Below the pieces are notes generated by a model. It did no database searches. It was given only the letters and a program-made list of their open reading frames with translations, and was not told the DNA's origin. The position numbers and the translations under genes were made by a program. This document shows positions 15,148 to 24,796 of a stretch of DNA of 64,000 nucleotides, one piece after another (positions within the stretch are counted from its first letter, which is position 1; each line of letters begins with the position of its first letter). This stretch comes from Fibrobacterota bacterium (GTDB lineage Bacteria > Fibrobacterota > Fibrobacteria > UBA11236), in the NCBI GenBank assembly GCA_019509785.1, contig JAEKLQ010000039.1, positions 1 to 64,000 of the forward strand, written 5' to 3'.

Positions 15148-16674
15148 ATGCGCTCGCCTTTCCTTTCCGTCCCCTCGCCTTGGGCCGCATTATCCGTGAT
15201 TACCGCCCTCTCCCTCCCGACGGTCGCGCGTGCGGCCGACGCGGCCATCCCGATCGATTCGGCGCGGGGACAAGCCGCGAGCGGCGGCCCGGCGGAGACG
15301 GCGCCTTCGCTCGAAGAGCTGGACGGGAAAATCCGGCTCCTGGAACGCAAGCTGGAGGTGAAGGAAGAGGAAGAGGCCGCCCGCAAGGAACAAGCAGCCG
15401 CGGTGACCGCGGGCAAGGATGGCTTCAGCCTGATCTCGGCGGACAAGGAAAGCACCCTCAAGTTCAAGTTCTTCCAGCACACCGACGGCCGCTACTACTT
15501 CGAAGATGGCGATAACAAGCTGCCCAATACCTTGCTCTTGCGCCGCGTGCGACCGGTGCTCGAGGGCACGGTAGGCAAGTACTACAACTTCCGCGTGCAG
15601 CCGGAATTCGCCGCGACCTTCCAAATCCTCGACGCCTATGGCGAACTGGCCTTTTGGCCGGGGGCCCGCCTGCGCATCGGCAAATCCAAGACGCCCCTGG
15701 GCCTGGAGCGGATCCAATCGAGCCAGGACATGGCCCTGGTGGAATTCGCCCACCCCACTTCGCTCACTCCCAATTACGATCTGGGGATTTCCCTGCTCGG
15801 CGATTTCCTGGACGAGTCCATCGGCTATTACGTCGGCGTTTTCAACGGAGCGGTGGACGGCGCCAGCCGCGACGCCGATCTCAACGACGACAAGGATCTG
15901 ATCGGGCGCGTCTTCGCCCAGCCTTTCAAGAACGGCAGGGTCGAGCCGCTGCAAGGCCTGGGGCTGGGGTTCGCGGCCAGTTGGGGTAAGCGTTTCGGGG
16001 ATGCGGCCAATACCGAGTTGGCGGCTTATAAGACCGAAGGCCAACAGACCTTTTACGCGTATCGATCGGTGGCCGACAAGGCTTCCGCCGTCGCCTACAA
16101 TGCCGCGACCAAGGCCGTGAGCAACACCGCCGCCGTCGCGGGCGATTCGGGAACGGCGCGGGCGGTTGGCGGACAGTACCGCCTCAATCCCCAAGGTTAT
16201 TGGTACTTCGGACCCTTCGGGCTTTTGGGGGAATACATAGCGTCGACCCAGGAAGTGGGTAAAGGCGGCGCGAACGCGGGCGAGAAGGCCACGCTTACGA
16301 CCACGGCCTGGCAGGCTACGGCCTCGTGGGTCTTGACCGGCGAGTCGCCTTCCTTCAAGGGCTTTAAGCCGCGCCATCCCGTTTCCCTTTCAGGAGGGGA
16401 CGCTGGCGGGAACGCGAATGGGTTCGGGGCCTTGGAGCTGGTGGCCCGCTACTCCCGCTTGGACGCCGATGCCGATGCCTTCCCTCTCTACGCTAATCCC
16501 GCCTCCGCGGCCGAAGAGGCCGCCACTTGGACCGCCGGCCTCAATTGGTATTTGTCGCGCTACGCCAAGCTCTCCGCCGATTACGCATGGACCGAATTCC
16601 GGGGCGGCGGGGCGTCCGGGGCCGATCGGCCCGAAGAAAAAACCTTCTTCGGCCGTTTGCAGACCGCTTTTTGA
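15148..16674 (+). CDS. Porin_O_P (OprP/OprO-like) anion porin
   Basis: A 508-residue outer-membrane porin from ATG 15148, chosen for its GGAG site and the signal peptide WAALSVITALSLPTVARA. A short coiled coil (SLEELDGKIRLLERKLEVKE) precedes the barrel, as in many Porin_O_P proteins. Diagnostic barrel text includes YYNFRVQPEFA, DAYGELAFWPGARLRIGKSK, PLGLERIQSSQDMALVEFAHP and YYVGVFNGAVDGA. The classical substrate is phosphate or polyphosphate; here, immediately ahead of the sulfate-binding protein, sulfate is the more likely solute. That is inference from context. Confidence 0.88.
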   Translation: MRSPFLSVPSPWAALSVITALSLPTVARAADAAIPIDSARGQAASGGPAETAPSLEELDGKIRLLERKLEVKEEEEAARKEQAAAVTAGKDGFSLISADKESTLKFKFFQHTDGRYYFEDGDNKLPNTLLLRRVRPVLEGTVGKYYNFRVQPEFAATFQILDAYGELAFWPGARLRIGKSKTPLGLERIQSSQDMALVEFAHPTSLTPNYDLGISLLGDFLDESIGYYVGVFNGAVDGASRDADLNDDKDLIGRVFAQPFKNGRVEPLQGLGLGFAASWGKRFGDAANTELAAYKTEGQQTFYAYRSVADKASAVAYNAATKAVSNTAAVAGDSGTARAVGGQYRLNPQGYWYFGPFGLLGEYIASTQEVGKGGANAGEKATLTTTAWQATASWVLTGESPSFKGFKPRHPVSLSGGDAGGNANGFGALELVARYSRLDADADAFPLYANPASAAEEAATWTAGLNWYLSRYAKLSADYAWTEFRGGGASGADRPEEKTFFGRLQTAF

Positions 16675-16710
16675 TCAACGCCGAACCACAACCTATATGG
16701 AAGGACCGAT

Positions 16711-17757
16711 ATGAAAACGAAGCGTACCCACGGCTTAATTTTCTCCCGCTTATTTCCCGCTCGCTGGCCCGCCGCCCTTGCCCTGTCCGCCTTGGCCGCC
16801 ATCCCCGCCTTGGCCGGGAAGGTCACCTTGCTCAACGTCTCCTACGATCCCACGCGCGAGTTGTATGAGGATTACAATAAGGCTTTCTCCGCCTATTGGA
16901 AAACCACCGCCGGCGAAGACGTGGAGATCAAGCAATCCCACGGAGGCTCGGGCAAGCAGGCCCGCTCCGTCATCGACGGGCTCGACGCCGACGTGGTGAC
17001 CTTGGCCCTGGCCTACGACATCGACGCCATCGCCGAGAAGGGGCAATTGTTGGCGAAGGATTGGCAAGGCCGCTTGCCGCACAACAGCACGCCTTATACT
17101 TCCACCATCGTCTTCCTGGTGCGTAAGGGGAATCCCAAGGGGATCAAGGACTGGAATGATTTGATCAAACCGGGCGTCGCGGTGATCACTCCCAATCCGA
17201 AGACCTCGGGCGGGGCGCGTTGGAATTACCTGGCCGCCTGGGGCTACGCACTTAAGCAGAACGGCGGGGACTCCGCCAAGGCCCGCGCCTTCGTAGCCGC
17301 CTTGTATAAGAACGTGCCGGTATTGGACGCGGGCGCGCGCGGGGCGACGACCACCTTCGTACAGCGGCGCATCGGGGACGTGGCGATATCCTGGGAGAAC
17401 GAGGCCCTGTTGGCGGTGAAGCAGCTAGGGAAAGACAAGATCGAAATCGTGGCGCCTTCGATCTCCATATTGGCCGAGCCTCCGGTGGCGGTGGTGGATC
17501 GCGTGGCGGCCAAGCATGGCACGGCCAAGGTCGCGAAAGCCTACCTTGAGCATCTCTACAGCCCCGAGGGCCAGGAAATAGCGGCACGGAATTATTACCG
17601 GCCCAGCGACGGGAAGGTCGCGGCCAAATACGCGGGGCAATTCCCGGACATCAAGCTATTCACCATCGCCGACACCTTCGGGGGCTGGGCCAAGGCGCAG
17701 CAGGCGCACTTCGCCGACGGCGGGGTGTTCGATCGGATCCAGAAGGAAGGGAAGTAA
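16711..17757 (+). CDS. sbp: Sulfate/thiosulfate ABC transporter, periplasmic binding protein
   Basis: A 348-residue solute-binding protein with a long signal peptide ([15 protein letters not shown]). It carries Sbp/CysP family text: [78 protein letters not shown] and [17 protein letters not shown] lies just upstream of ATG 16711. The stop is one base from the CysT start, so it is the first gene of a tightly packed transporter unit. Confidence 0.93.
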   Translation: MKTKRTHGLIFSRLFPARWPAALALSALAAIPALAGKVTLLNVSYDPTRELYEDYNKAFSAYWKTTAGEDVEIKQSHGGSGKQARSVIDGLDADVVTLALAYDIDAIAEKGQLLAKDWQGRLPHNSTPYTSTIVFLVRKGNPKGIKDWNDLIKPGVAVITPNPKTSGGARWNYLAAWGYALKQNGGDSAKARAFVAALYKNVPVLDAGARGATTTFVQRRIGDVAISWENEALLAVKQLGKDKIEIVAPSISILAEPPVAVVDRVAAKHGTAKVAKAYLEHLYSPEGQEIAARNYYRPSDGKVAAKYAGQFPDIKLFTIADTFGGWAKAQQAHFADGGVFDRIQKEGK

Positions 17758-17758
17758 C

Positions 17759-18595
17759 ATGGCGCGGAAGCGGGCGGCATCGGTGATCCCCGGGTTCGGG
17801 CTCACCCTGGGCTACACCCTGCTATACCTGGGCCTGGTGGTGTTGATCCCGCTTTCGGCCACCTTCGTGAAGGCGGCCCACATCACCTGGCCGCAATTGC
17901 ACGATATCCTCCTGGACCCGCAGGTCCTGGCCGCCTTCCGGCTCAGCTTCACGGCATCGGCCGGGGCCGCCCTGGTCAATGGCGTGTTCGGATTGCTGGT
18001 GGCCTGGGTCTTGGTGCGGTATCAATTCCCCGGCCGCGGTTTCCTCGACTCCATGGTCGATCTACCCTTCGCCCTGCCCACCGCCGTGGCCGGCATCGCC
18101 CTCTGCACCGTCTACGCCGAGACCGGTTGGATCGGGGGGCCGTTATCCAAGCTCGGCATCAAGGTGGCTTACACCCAGTTCGGCGTCATCGTCGCGCTCA
18201 TCTTCATCGGATTGCCTTTCGTGGTCCGCACCGTGCAACCGGTGCTCGAAGATTTGGATAAGGAAGTGGAAGAAGCCGCCACCTCCTTGGGCGCCAATCG
18301 CTGGCAGATATTCCGCCGGCTCATCTTCCCCGCCGTGCTCCCCTCCCTCTTCACGGGCTTATCGCTGGCCTTCGCCCGCGCCTTGGGCGAATACGGATCG
18401 GTCATCTTCATTTCGGGTAATATGCCGATGAAGACGGAAATCGTCCCCCTCATCATCGTGAGCAAGCTGGAGCAATACGATTACGTGGGCGCGACCGCGG
18501 TGGCCTGCATCATGCTGGTCCTCTCCTTCGCCTTGCTCCTGATCATCAACATGATGCAACGCTGGGCGGGCGCCCGCACCCGGGGGGGCCATTAG
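17759..18595 (+). CDS. cysT: Sulfate ABC transporter permease CysT
   Basis: A 278-residue inner-membrane permease with six predicted TM segments. It has the CysT start [23 protein letters not shown], the [15 protein letters not shown] segment and the EAA loop [21 protein letters not shown], which contacts an ATPase. It starts one base after the binding-protein stop and ends one base before CysW. It should pair with CysW and an ATPase, but no cysA is encoded in the window. Confidence 0.93.
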   Translation: MARKRAASVIPGFGLTLGYTLLYLGLVVLIPLSATFVKAAHITWPQLHDILLDPQVLAAFRLSFTASAGAALVNGVFGLLVAWVLVRYQFPGRGFLDSMVDLPFALPTAVAGIALCTVYAETGWIGGPLSKLGIKVAYTQFGVIVALIFIGLPFVVRTVQPVLEDLDKEVEEAATSLGANRWQIFRRLIFPAVLPSLFTGLSLAFARALGEYGSVIFISGNMPMKTEIVPLIIVSKLEQYDYVGATAVACIMLVLSFALLLIINMMQRWAGARTRGGH

Positions 18596-18596
18596 C

Positions 18597-19457
18597 ATGG
18601 ATTCCAAGCAAGCGGCGGTCAGCGAACCGCGCTGGTTGCAGTGGGTGCTGATCGCGGCGGCGGTAGGCTTCCTTTTCCTGCTGCTCTTCGTCCCCCTCAT
18701 CACCGTGTTCGCCGGGGCGCTGGACCAAGGCATAAAAGCCTACCTGCACTCCTTCGCCGATCCCGATACCTTGTTCGCCATCCGCCTCACCCTCCTGATC
18801 GCCGTAATCGCCGTGCCCTTGAACCTCACCTTTGGGGTGGCCGCCTCGTGGGCGATCGCCAAGTTCGATTTCCCGGGCAAGCAACTGCTCACCACCTTGA
18901 TCGATCTTCCTTTCGCCGTTTCCCCCGTCGTCTCCGGGCTCATCTTCGTGCTGCTTTTCGGGAAGAACGGTTGGTTCGGGCCCTGGCTGCAGGCGCACGA
19001 CATCAAGATCATCTTCGCCGTGCCCGGCATCGTGCTGGCCACCATCTTCATCACCTTCCCCATGGTCGCCCGCGAGCTCATCCCCCTGATGGAGGAGCAA
19101 GGCAAGGAGGAAGAGGAAGCCGCCCGCACCCTGGGGGCCAACGGCTGGCGCATCTTCTGGCACGTGACCTTGCCCAACATCAAGTGGGGCGTGCTCTACG
19201 GAGTCATCCTCACCAACGCCCGCGCCATGGGCGAGTTCGGCGCGGTCTCCGTCGTCTCCGGCCATATCCGCGGGCTCACCACCACCTTGCCCCTGCAGGT
19301 GGAAATCCTCTACAACGATTACAGTTACGTGCAGGCCTTCGCCGCCGCTTCCCTGCTTTGCTTCCTGGCCCTGATAACCTTGGCCGCCAAGGCCATCGTG
19401 CAGAAGCGTGTGGACCGGGCCCGAAAGAACGCGGGCGGCCCCGTAAGCGGAACCTGA
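18597..19457 (+). CDS. cysW: Sulfate ABC transporter permease CysW
   Basis: A 286-residue permease, partner of CysT. Recognisable parts are [17 protein letters not shown], the [20 protein letters not shown] segment, the EAA loop [22 protein letters not shown] and [20 protein letters not shown]. In most bacteria cysA, the ATPase, follows directly; here the next gene, 21 bp on, is cystathionine beta-synthase. The transporter must borrow an ATPase encoded elsewhere or be inactive. Confidence 0.93.
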   Translation: MDSKQAAVSEPRWLQWVLIAAAVGFLFLLLFVPLITVFAGALDQGIKAYLHSFADPDTLFAIRLTLLIAVIAVPLNLTFGVAASWAIAKFDFPGKQLLTTLIDLPFAVSPVVSGLIFVLLFGKNGWFGPWLQAHDIKIIFAVPGIVLATIFITFPMVARELIPLMEEQGKEEEEAARTLGANGWRIFWHVTLPNIKWGVLYGVILTNARAMGEFGAVSVVSGHIRGLTTTLPLQVEILYNDYSYVQAFAAASLLCFLALITLAAKAIVQKRVDRARKNAGGPVSGT

Positions 19458-19478
19458 GCCGGAAAAGAGGATAACGCC

Positions 19479-20906
19479 ATGCCCACGAACTCCCCGCCTT
19501 CCCGCCGCGACGGCATCGCGGATAACGTCCTCGACCTGGTAGGCCAAACGCCTCTCGTGCGCCTGCGCCGACTGCAAGGCGCGCAAGGCGCCGACATTCT
19601 CGCCAAGCTGGAATGGTTCAACCCCGGAGGCAGCGTCAAGGACCGCGCGGGCGTGGCCATGATCGAAGCCGCCGAGGCGCAGGGCCAACTTCGGCCCGGA
19701 GGCACCTTGGTGGAAGCCACCTTCGGGAACACCGGCATCGGCCTGGCCATCGCCGCGCGAGTCAAGGGCTATCGCCTGGTCGTGACCATGCCCGATCGCA
19801 TCTCGCCCGACAAGGTGAACCTGCTCAAGGCCTACGGGGCCAAGGTGATCCTGACCCCGACCGATCTGCCCGAAGATAGTCCCGGCCATTACCGCAACCT
19901 GGCCCGGCGCATCGCCGACGAGACGCCGGGGGCCTTCCATCCCAACCAATATTTCAACGAGGCCAATCCCCGCGTGCACTATGAGACCACCGGGCCCGAG
20001 CTCTGGCGGCAGACCGGAGGCAAGTTGGACGTGCTGGTGGCGGGCCTGGGGACGGGCGGAACGCTCACCGGGGCGGGCCGCTACCTGAAGGAGATGAAAC
20101 CGGCCCTGAAACTGGTCGGCGTCGATCCCAAGGGGTCGCGCTACCAAAGCGCCTTTGCCGGCGCCGAAGCGCAATCCCGGCCTTACTTGCTGGAAGGGAT
20201 CGGCCAGGACTTCCTGCCGGGGACCTTGGATCTGAAACTGCTCGATCAGGTCCTGACCGTGGACGATGCCGAGGCCTTCGCCATGGCTCGCCGCCTGGCC
20301 CTGGAGGAAGGCCTTTTGGCGGGCGGATCCTCCGGGGCCGCAGTAACCGCGGCGTTACGGATCGCCGCCGCTTGGGCCGCCGGGAAAACCATCGCCGTGA
20401 TCTTGCCCGACGACGGGCGCAATTACCTGTCGCGCATCTACTCGGACGAATGGATGCGCGATCAGGGTTTCCTGGACGGGGCGCGCCGCGAGAACGCCGT
20501 ACCGGTGGCGGAACTGTTGGCCAAGAAACCGGTGCGCTTCGGGCGGCTGCATACCGTGCATCCCGACGATCGCGTCCGCCAGGCCATTACCGCCCTGATG
20601 ACTCTGGACATTTCCCAATTGCCCGTGCTCGCCGATGGGGTCCCGGTGGGCAGCGTGAACCAGAAGGGCATCGCCGAACGGTTGGCCGAATTCGAAGCGA
20701 CGGAGCGGGGCGACGCCCACGCTTTCGGCGAAATGAAAGTCGCGGAGGTGATGGGTCTGCCTTTGCCGACTTTACAACGATCCGCGACGCTGCCCGCCCC
20801 CTTCGGCTATTTCCGGGAGAACCCGGCGGCCCTGGTCTTGGATCGCGGGGAACCGGCGGGCATCCTGACCTACTCCGACATCGTCCACTTCCATCTGGGG
20901 AGTTGA
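19479..20906 (+). CDS. cbs: Cystathionine beta-synthase with C-terminal CBS-domain pair
   Basis: A PLP enzyme that joins homocysteine and serine to cystathionine (or acts as an O-acetylserine-type synthase). The N-terminal fold-type II domain has NPGGSVKDRAG with the PLP lysine at residue 54, the EATFGNTGIGLA substrate loop and the phosphate-binding GLGTGGTLTG. After about residue 340 come two CBS domains (FGRLHTVHPDDRVRQAITAL and PAALVLDRGEPAGILTYSDI), normally a regulatory module. At 475 residues the length is typical of the full form. It sits behind sulfate uptake genes, consistent with sulfur assimilation or transsulfuration. Confidence 0.92.
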   Translation: MPTNSPPSRRDGIADNVLDLVGQTPLVRLRRLQGAQGADILAKLEWFNPGGSVKDRAGVAMIEAAEAQGQLRPGGTLVEATFGNTGIGLAIAARVKGYRLVVTMPDRISPDKVNLLKAYGAKVILTPTDLPEDSPGHYRNLARRIADETPGAFHPNQYFNEANPRVHYETTGPELWRQTGGKLDVLVAGLGTGGTLTGAGRYLKEMKPALKLVGVDPKGSRYQSAFAGAEAQSRPYLLEGIGQDFLPGTLDLKLLDQVLTVDDAEAFAMARRLALEEGLLAGGSSGAAVTAALRIAAAWAAGKTIAVILPDDGRNYLSRIYSDEWMRDQGFLDGARRENAVPVAELLAKKPVRFGRLHTVHPDDRVRQAITALMTLDISQLPVLADGVPVGSVNQKGIAERLAEFEATERGDAHAFGEMKVAEVMGLPLPTLQRSATLPAPFGYFRENPAALVLDRGEPAGILTYSDIVHFHLGS

Positions 20907-20960
20907 GGCCCGCGCCGGCTCCCGCTTGCGCCGCCGGCGACGGGGGCTTATCTTAGCCGC

Positions 20961-21953
20961 ATGCCCGACGCGCCCCTCTTCGACGCTCTGGTGATCGGGG
21001 CCGGCCCGACCGGCTTGGCCTGCGCCATCGCCCTGAAATGCCGCGGCCTCGCCACGGTGGTGCTGGACAAGGGTTGCATCGTAAATTCGCTTTGGAACTA
21101 TCCGACCAACCTGGTCTTCTTCACTACGCCGGAGAGATTGGAAATCGGCGATTTGCCCATGACCTCCTTGGGCGAAAAGCCGGTGCGCGCCGAAGCCCTC
21201 AAATACTATCGCCGCGCGGCGGAACACTATGGTCTCGATATCCGGCAGTGGCGGGGCGTGACCGCATTGCGCGGGAGCGAAGGGGATTTCACGGCGGAGG
21301 CCCGCAACCGGGAAGGCGGCGTGGAAACCTTTCGCGCCCGCGCCGTGGTGGCCGCCACCGGCTTCTACGACGAGCCCAAGCTGCTGGGCGTGCCGGGGGA
21401 GGATTTACCCAAGGTGCGCCATTACTACCGGGAAGCCCATCCCTTCTGGAACCAGGACGTGCTGGTGGTGGGCGGGGCGAACTCGGCGGTGATCGCGGCC
21501 CTGGACCTGGTCCGCAGCGGAGCGCGCGTGACCCTGATCCACCGGGGAACCGCTTTCGATGAGTGTGTGAAATATTGGCTGAGGCCGGATATCGAAAACC
21601 GCATCCAAGAAGGCAGCTTGCGGGCCCATTTCCAAACGACGCTGTCGGTGGTGCGGGAGCGCGAGGTGGTTTTGCGCGGACCGGAAGGCGAGCGGACCTT
21701 GCCCAACGACGCGGTCCTGGCCATGACCGGTTATAAGCCCGACTTCGCCTTCCTGGAAAGACTGGGAGTCGCCATCGACAAGGAAGCGGGCCGGCCCCGG
21801 CTCGGCGAGGCCTTCGAGACCGGGCGCCGGGGCCTGTTCCTGGCCGGGGTGGTGGTGGCCGGCGTGCACACCAGCGAGGTCTTCATAGAGAACGGGCGAC
21901 ATCACGGCGGCATCATCGCCGACGCCATCGCCGCGCGGCTAAAGGGCCCTTAG
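20961..21953 (+). CDS. ypdA: YpdA-family flavoprotein, putative bacillithiol disulfide reductase
   Basis: A 330-residue FAD/NADPH oxidoreductase. It begins DALVIGAGPTGLACAIALK (FAD loop), then NSLWNYPTNLVFFTTPERLEIG, a stretch specific to YpdA/Bdr, and VLVVGGANSAVIAALDLVRSG (NADPH loop), ending with GLFLAGVVVAGVHTSEVFIENGRHH. YpdA reduces oxidised bacillithiol in Firmicutes and Bacteroidetes relatives. Its place behind sulfate uptake and cystathionine genes suggests this organism makes bacillithiol or a similar thiol. It begins 54 bp after cbs, probably in the same operon. Confidence 0.88.
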   Translation: MPDAPLFDALVIGAGPTGLACAIALKCRGLATVVLDKGCIVNSLWNYPTNLVFFTTPERLEIGDLPMTSLGEKPVRAEALKYYRRAAEHYGLDIRQWRGVTALRGSEGDFTAEARNREGGVETFRARAVVAATGFYDEPKLLGVPGEDLPKVRHYYREAHPFWNQDVLVVGGANSAVIAALDLVRSGARVTLIHRGTAFDECVKYWLRPDIENRIQEGSLRAHFQTTLSVVREREVVLRGPEGERTLPNDAVLAMTGYKPDFAFLERLGVAIDKEAGRPRLGEAFETGRRGLFLAGVVVAGVHTSEVFIENGRHHGGIIADAIAARLKGP

Positions 21954-21960
21954 GGGCCGT

Positions 21961-22338
21961 CTACGGCTTCTTGATGAAGAGCTTCAGGCTCTTGATGAAA
22001 TCCGCCAGGGTCTCGTCCTTGTATTCGCGGAATTCGCCCGCGTCGAAAAAGGTCCCGTGCCCCTTGCGGCACACCTCGTAATGGATGTAGTGCTGGAAGC
22101 GGTCGGCGACGCGGTTCATGACGATGTCGCATACGGGGCAATGCACGTCCTTCATCTCGTCGTACTGCTTGCCCAATTCCGCGCTGCCCGTATCGATGGA
22201 ATCGGATCCCTTGAAGGCCTTCAGATCCTTGTGCTCCACCCCGGGGAACCAAATGCCCTTGCATTGGGTGCACCGTTCCACGGTGATGTTGTGGAAGGTG
22301 ACGTCTTCCATGATCGAGTCGCACTTGGGACAATCCAT
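21961..22338 (-). CDS. zf-TFIIB-domain zinc-ribbon protein
   Basis: A 125-residue protein from ATG 22338. It opens with MDCPKCDSIMEDVTFHNITV and ERCTQCKGIWF, a CxxC...CxxC TFIIB-type zinc ribbon, and has a second CxxC/C set (VHCPVCDIVMNRV, YEVCRKGHGTFFDAGEF). Members are small cytosolic proteins of unknown biochemical role. It converges on ypdA with only 7 bp between stops. Confidence 0.85.
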   Translation of the reverse strand: MDCPKCDSIMEDVTFHNITVERCTQCKGIWFPGVEHKDLKAFKGSDSIDTGSAELGKQYDEMKDVHCPVCDIVMNRVADRFQHYIHYEVCRKGHGTFFDAGEFREYKDETLADFIKSLKLFIKKP

Positions 22339-22435
22339 CGTCGCTCCGCGCCCGCCGCCCGGCAGGGCGTCGGCTTTTGATTTGGGGTGTAGCGGAAAAA
22401 TAGCCTTTTTGCCGGAAGCGGCCAGCCGTAGGGCG

Positions 22436-23371
22436 TTAAACGCCGCTGGGCCGCTTGAAGACGAGCAGCAAGGGACGCTTATCGTTGGGATCGGCCTGGC
22501 GGCCCACGCCCTTGTTGTCCAAGGCGATGAAGACCGATCGGCCATCCATCGCCAGCCCCCGGGCCAGCCCCATGCGCAGGCCGGCGTACTTGTACTTCGC
22601 ATCCTCGATCACGTGGGAGTAGCTCCAGTATTGGCCTTCGGCGTAATCGGAGCCGCTCCACTTCAGCTGGGCGATGGCGTCCGAGTTCGCGCATAAGGCC
22701 CAAAGCTTGCCTTGGTCCGCCGTCAGGTCCGCGAAGTCCGGCCGGCGCCGGCCTTGTCCCAAGGGGACCTGGGTCTTATCCAGGAGCCAAGCCGTGATGA
22801 CCGGGCCCTTACCGGAGAGATCCAGATCGAGCAGGCCGCGGGGCTCCCGCGAGGCGGCCACCAGGAACTTTTTCTTCCCCAATGCCGCGAGGCCCTCGAT
22901 GCCGGAGTTCCCGCCCGCGAAGAGGCCCTTCTCCGCGCCGGCTTCCAGAAGGCTCGGCCCCATCCACTCGGCATCCCCGTCCTTTTCCACGCGCAGGATG
23001 CGGCAGGCCTGTTCGCTGGCCAGGTAGAGCGCCCCGTCCTGGCCCACGGCGATGCCGCGCCAAGCCAGCTTCATGCCTTCGGCGTCCTTGGGGCGACGGA
23101 TATGGATCGCTTCCTTGAAGGCGGCCTTGTCCCCTTGGGGTTCCACGACGAAGATATCGTCGTCATGAACGGAGCAGACCATGAGCAGGCGCTTTCCGTC
23201 CCAAGCCAGGCCCGAAGGCTGGACCAGGGCCGGTCCGTCCAAGGGCAGGGCCTTGTCCAGTTCCAGCCTTTGCTGGGCCTGCGCCACGCCCGCGCAAGCG
23301 GCCCAAATCAGCCCCAGCGATCCGATGGTTATCCGGTTCCGTCGTCCTATCGTTTCTCTTATCGACGCCAT
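22436..23371 (-). CDS. Secreted beta-propeller protein, phytase-like/DUF3616-like
   Basis: A 311-residue protein with a signal peptide (GSLGLIWAACAGVAQA). Repeating motifs of a propeller are visible: PSGLAWDGKRLLMVCSVHDDDIF, WRGIAVGQDGALYLASEQACRILRV, GIEGLAALGKKKFLVAASREP, RGLAMDGRSVFIALDNKGV. This resembles the esterase-like-activity-of-phytase and SdiA-regulated groups. No catalytic residues are certain, so no substrate is proposed. Confidence 0.6.
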   Translation of the reverse strand: MASIRETIGRRNRITIGSLGLIWAACAGVAQAQQRLELDKALPLDGPALVQPSGLAWDGKRLLMVCSVHDDDIFVVEPQGDKAAFKEAIHIRRPKDAEGMKLAWRGIAVGQDGALYLASEQACRILRVEKDGDAEWMGPSLLEAGAEKGLFAGGNSGIEGLAALGKKKFLVAASREPRGLLDLDLSGKGPVITAWLLDKTQVPLGQGRRRPDFADLTADQGKLWALCANSDAIAQLKWSGSDYAEGQYWSYSHVIEDAKYKYAGLRMGLARGLAMDGRSVFIALDNKGVGRQADPNDKRPLLLVFKRPSGV

Positions 23372-23536
23372 TTGCCCCTCCGCAATCAGCTCCGGAATGA
23401 ATTTACCGTTACCGGCCGGGAAAGCGAAACCTTTTCGGACGGGAATGCCATGCCGGCTTGGGGAGGATGGGGGCGGGAGGGCCGGACGGAACAGTTCCTT
23501 CCGGGACCGCTTATAAAAATGGTAACGCAGGATTTC

Positions 23537-24697
23537 CTAGCTGTGCGACGCCAGCCATTCCACCGCGCCCAAGGTCTGGTGCCAGGCCCCCAGGGCCCCC
23601 GAGGCATAGGCGCCGGCGGCTTCGGGGCCGCCCGGCGCCACGGCGGAAGGCGCGCTGGAAGGCAAAGGTTTACGTTTGAGCAGAAACGCGGGAACATGGG
23701 GATTGGCGCGCAGGGCCTCGGCCAGGGCGGCGTCGGCGGCCTTACCCCGGCCCGCGCGGCGGAACTGCCAGAGGGCCCGGGTGTACGCGATTTCCGGCGA
23801 AGCATCCTCGCCGTAACGGGACAGGAGGTCGCCCAACTCCTCGTCCGCTCCGCTTTCCAAAAGGCATTGCAGCAAGATGTAGCGCACGCCCTGGTTGTCC
23901 GAGGGATTGAGGCGTATCAATTCCCGCAAATGGCCCAGGGCCTCTTCCTTACGGGACAGATCCCACAGGCATTCGGCCAGGGCCAGGCGGGCGCGCATGT
24001 ACGGCCGCGTTTCCATGATGGCCCAGAAGTCGCCTTCCCCTTCGACGAAGATCGCCGGATCCAGGGCGCGGCGTCCGGCCTCGTAGGCTTTATGGTACAG
24101 ATCCAGCGCGGCCTCGCGCGTCTTGGTCTCTTCCTGGGCGAGTATCAGGTAGGCGTCGGCGCAATCCTCGGATAGTTCCAGGGCGCGCCGCGCCAAGGAG
24201 GCCTTGCGGGCGCCGTCGGAGTTCCAGGCCTCGTAGACCAGGCTCTGCGCCTCGTCGAGCGGGTCGAGCGCGGCCGAAGGCGGGATTTCCCCGCTGGCCA
24301 TCTTATCGTCGAGCAGGGCGTCGAGCTCGGCATCGGACATGGTATCGCGTCCGCCGAAAATCTGGGTGAGGCTGGCCATCACCTTCTCCAAGCTGGCGCG
24401 CTCATCGCGCGGGACCGCATCGGTTCCGAACGCCTCTTCGAGGGCGGGACCCGTGGACTTGGCTTCGGCCGGCTTCGGTCTGGCCGCTGGTTTCGGTTTG
24501 CCCGTTGCATCCGGTTTGGGCGCCGCTTTCGGCTTGGCCCGCTTGATCGGGGCGGCCGCAGTGGGCGACTTGGCCTTGGCCGGACGCTTGGACGGCGCGG
24601 CCTTCGCGCTCTTAGGCACCTTCGCCTGCTTGGACGGCTTCGAGGGCTTCGCCGCGGATGCGGTCTTGCGCGCCGCTTTGGCCTGCTTTTTCTTCAT
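23537..24697 (-). CDS. TPR (ST7-like) protein with histone-H1-like Lys/Ala/Pro N-terminal tail
   Basis: A 386-residue two-part protein. Residues 1-80 are almost wholly K, A, P and S (KKKQAKAARKTASAAKPSKP and similar), like the tails of bacterial histone-H1-like proteins. The rest is a known bacterial helical family: AWNSDGARKASLARRALELS, CADAYLILAQEETKTREAAL, FWAIMETRPYMRARLALAEC and RLNPSDNQGVRYILLQCLLE. Known homologues usually consist of the TPR part alone. The tail would be strongly basic and could bind nucleic acid; this is inferred from composition. Confidence 0.8.
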   Translation of the reverse strand: MKKKQAKAARKTASAAKPSKPSKQAKVPKSAKAAPSKRPAKAKSPTAAAPIKRAKPKAAPKPDATGKPKPAARPKPAEAKSTGPALEEAFGTDAVPRDERASLEKVMASLTQIFGGRDTMSDAELDALLDDKMASGEIPPSAALDPLDEAQSLVYEAWNSDGARKASLARRALELSEDCADAYLILAQEETKTREAALDLYHKAYEAGRRALDPAIFVEGEGDFWAIMETRPYMRARLALAECLWDLSRKEEALGHLRELIRLNPSDNQGVRYILLQCLLESGADEELGDLLSRYGEDASPEIAYTRALWQFRRAGRGKAADAALAEALRANPHVPAFLLKRKPLPSSAPSAVAPGGPEAAGAYASGALGAWHQTLGAVEWLASHS

Positions 24698-24796
24698 GGC
24701 TTCCCGCTTGCCCCGGACCCGTGCCCGCCCCCGGAATTCCGAAGTGCGGATCGTACCCCAAAATAAATAATCCCCCGCCGGGGCGGGGCGATCGCG

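Noticed and set aside
18546-20174. Long minus-strand open frame over cysW and cbs
   Set aside because: Composition is a GC-driven shadow (Gly/Asp/Gln-rich) with no recognisable domain, while the + strand encodes well-known enzymes.
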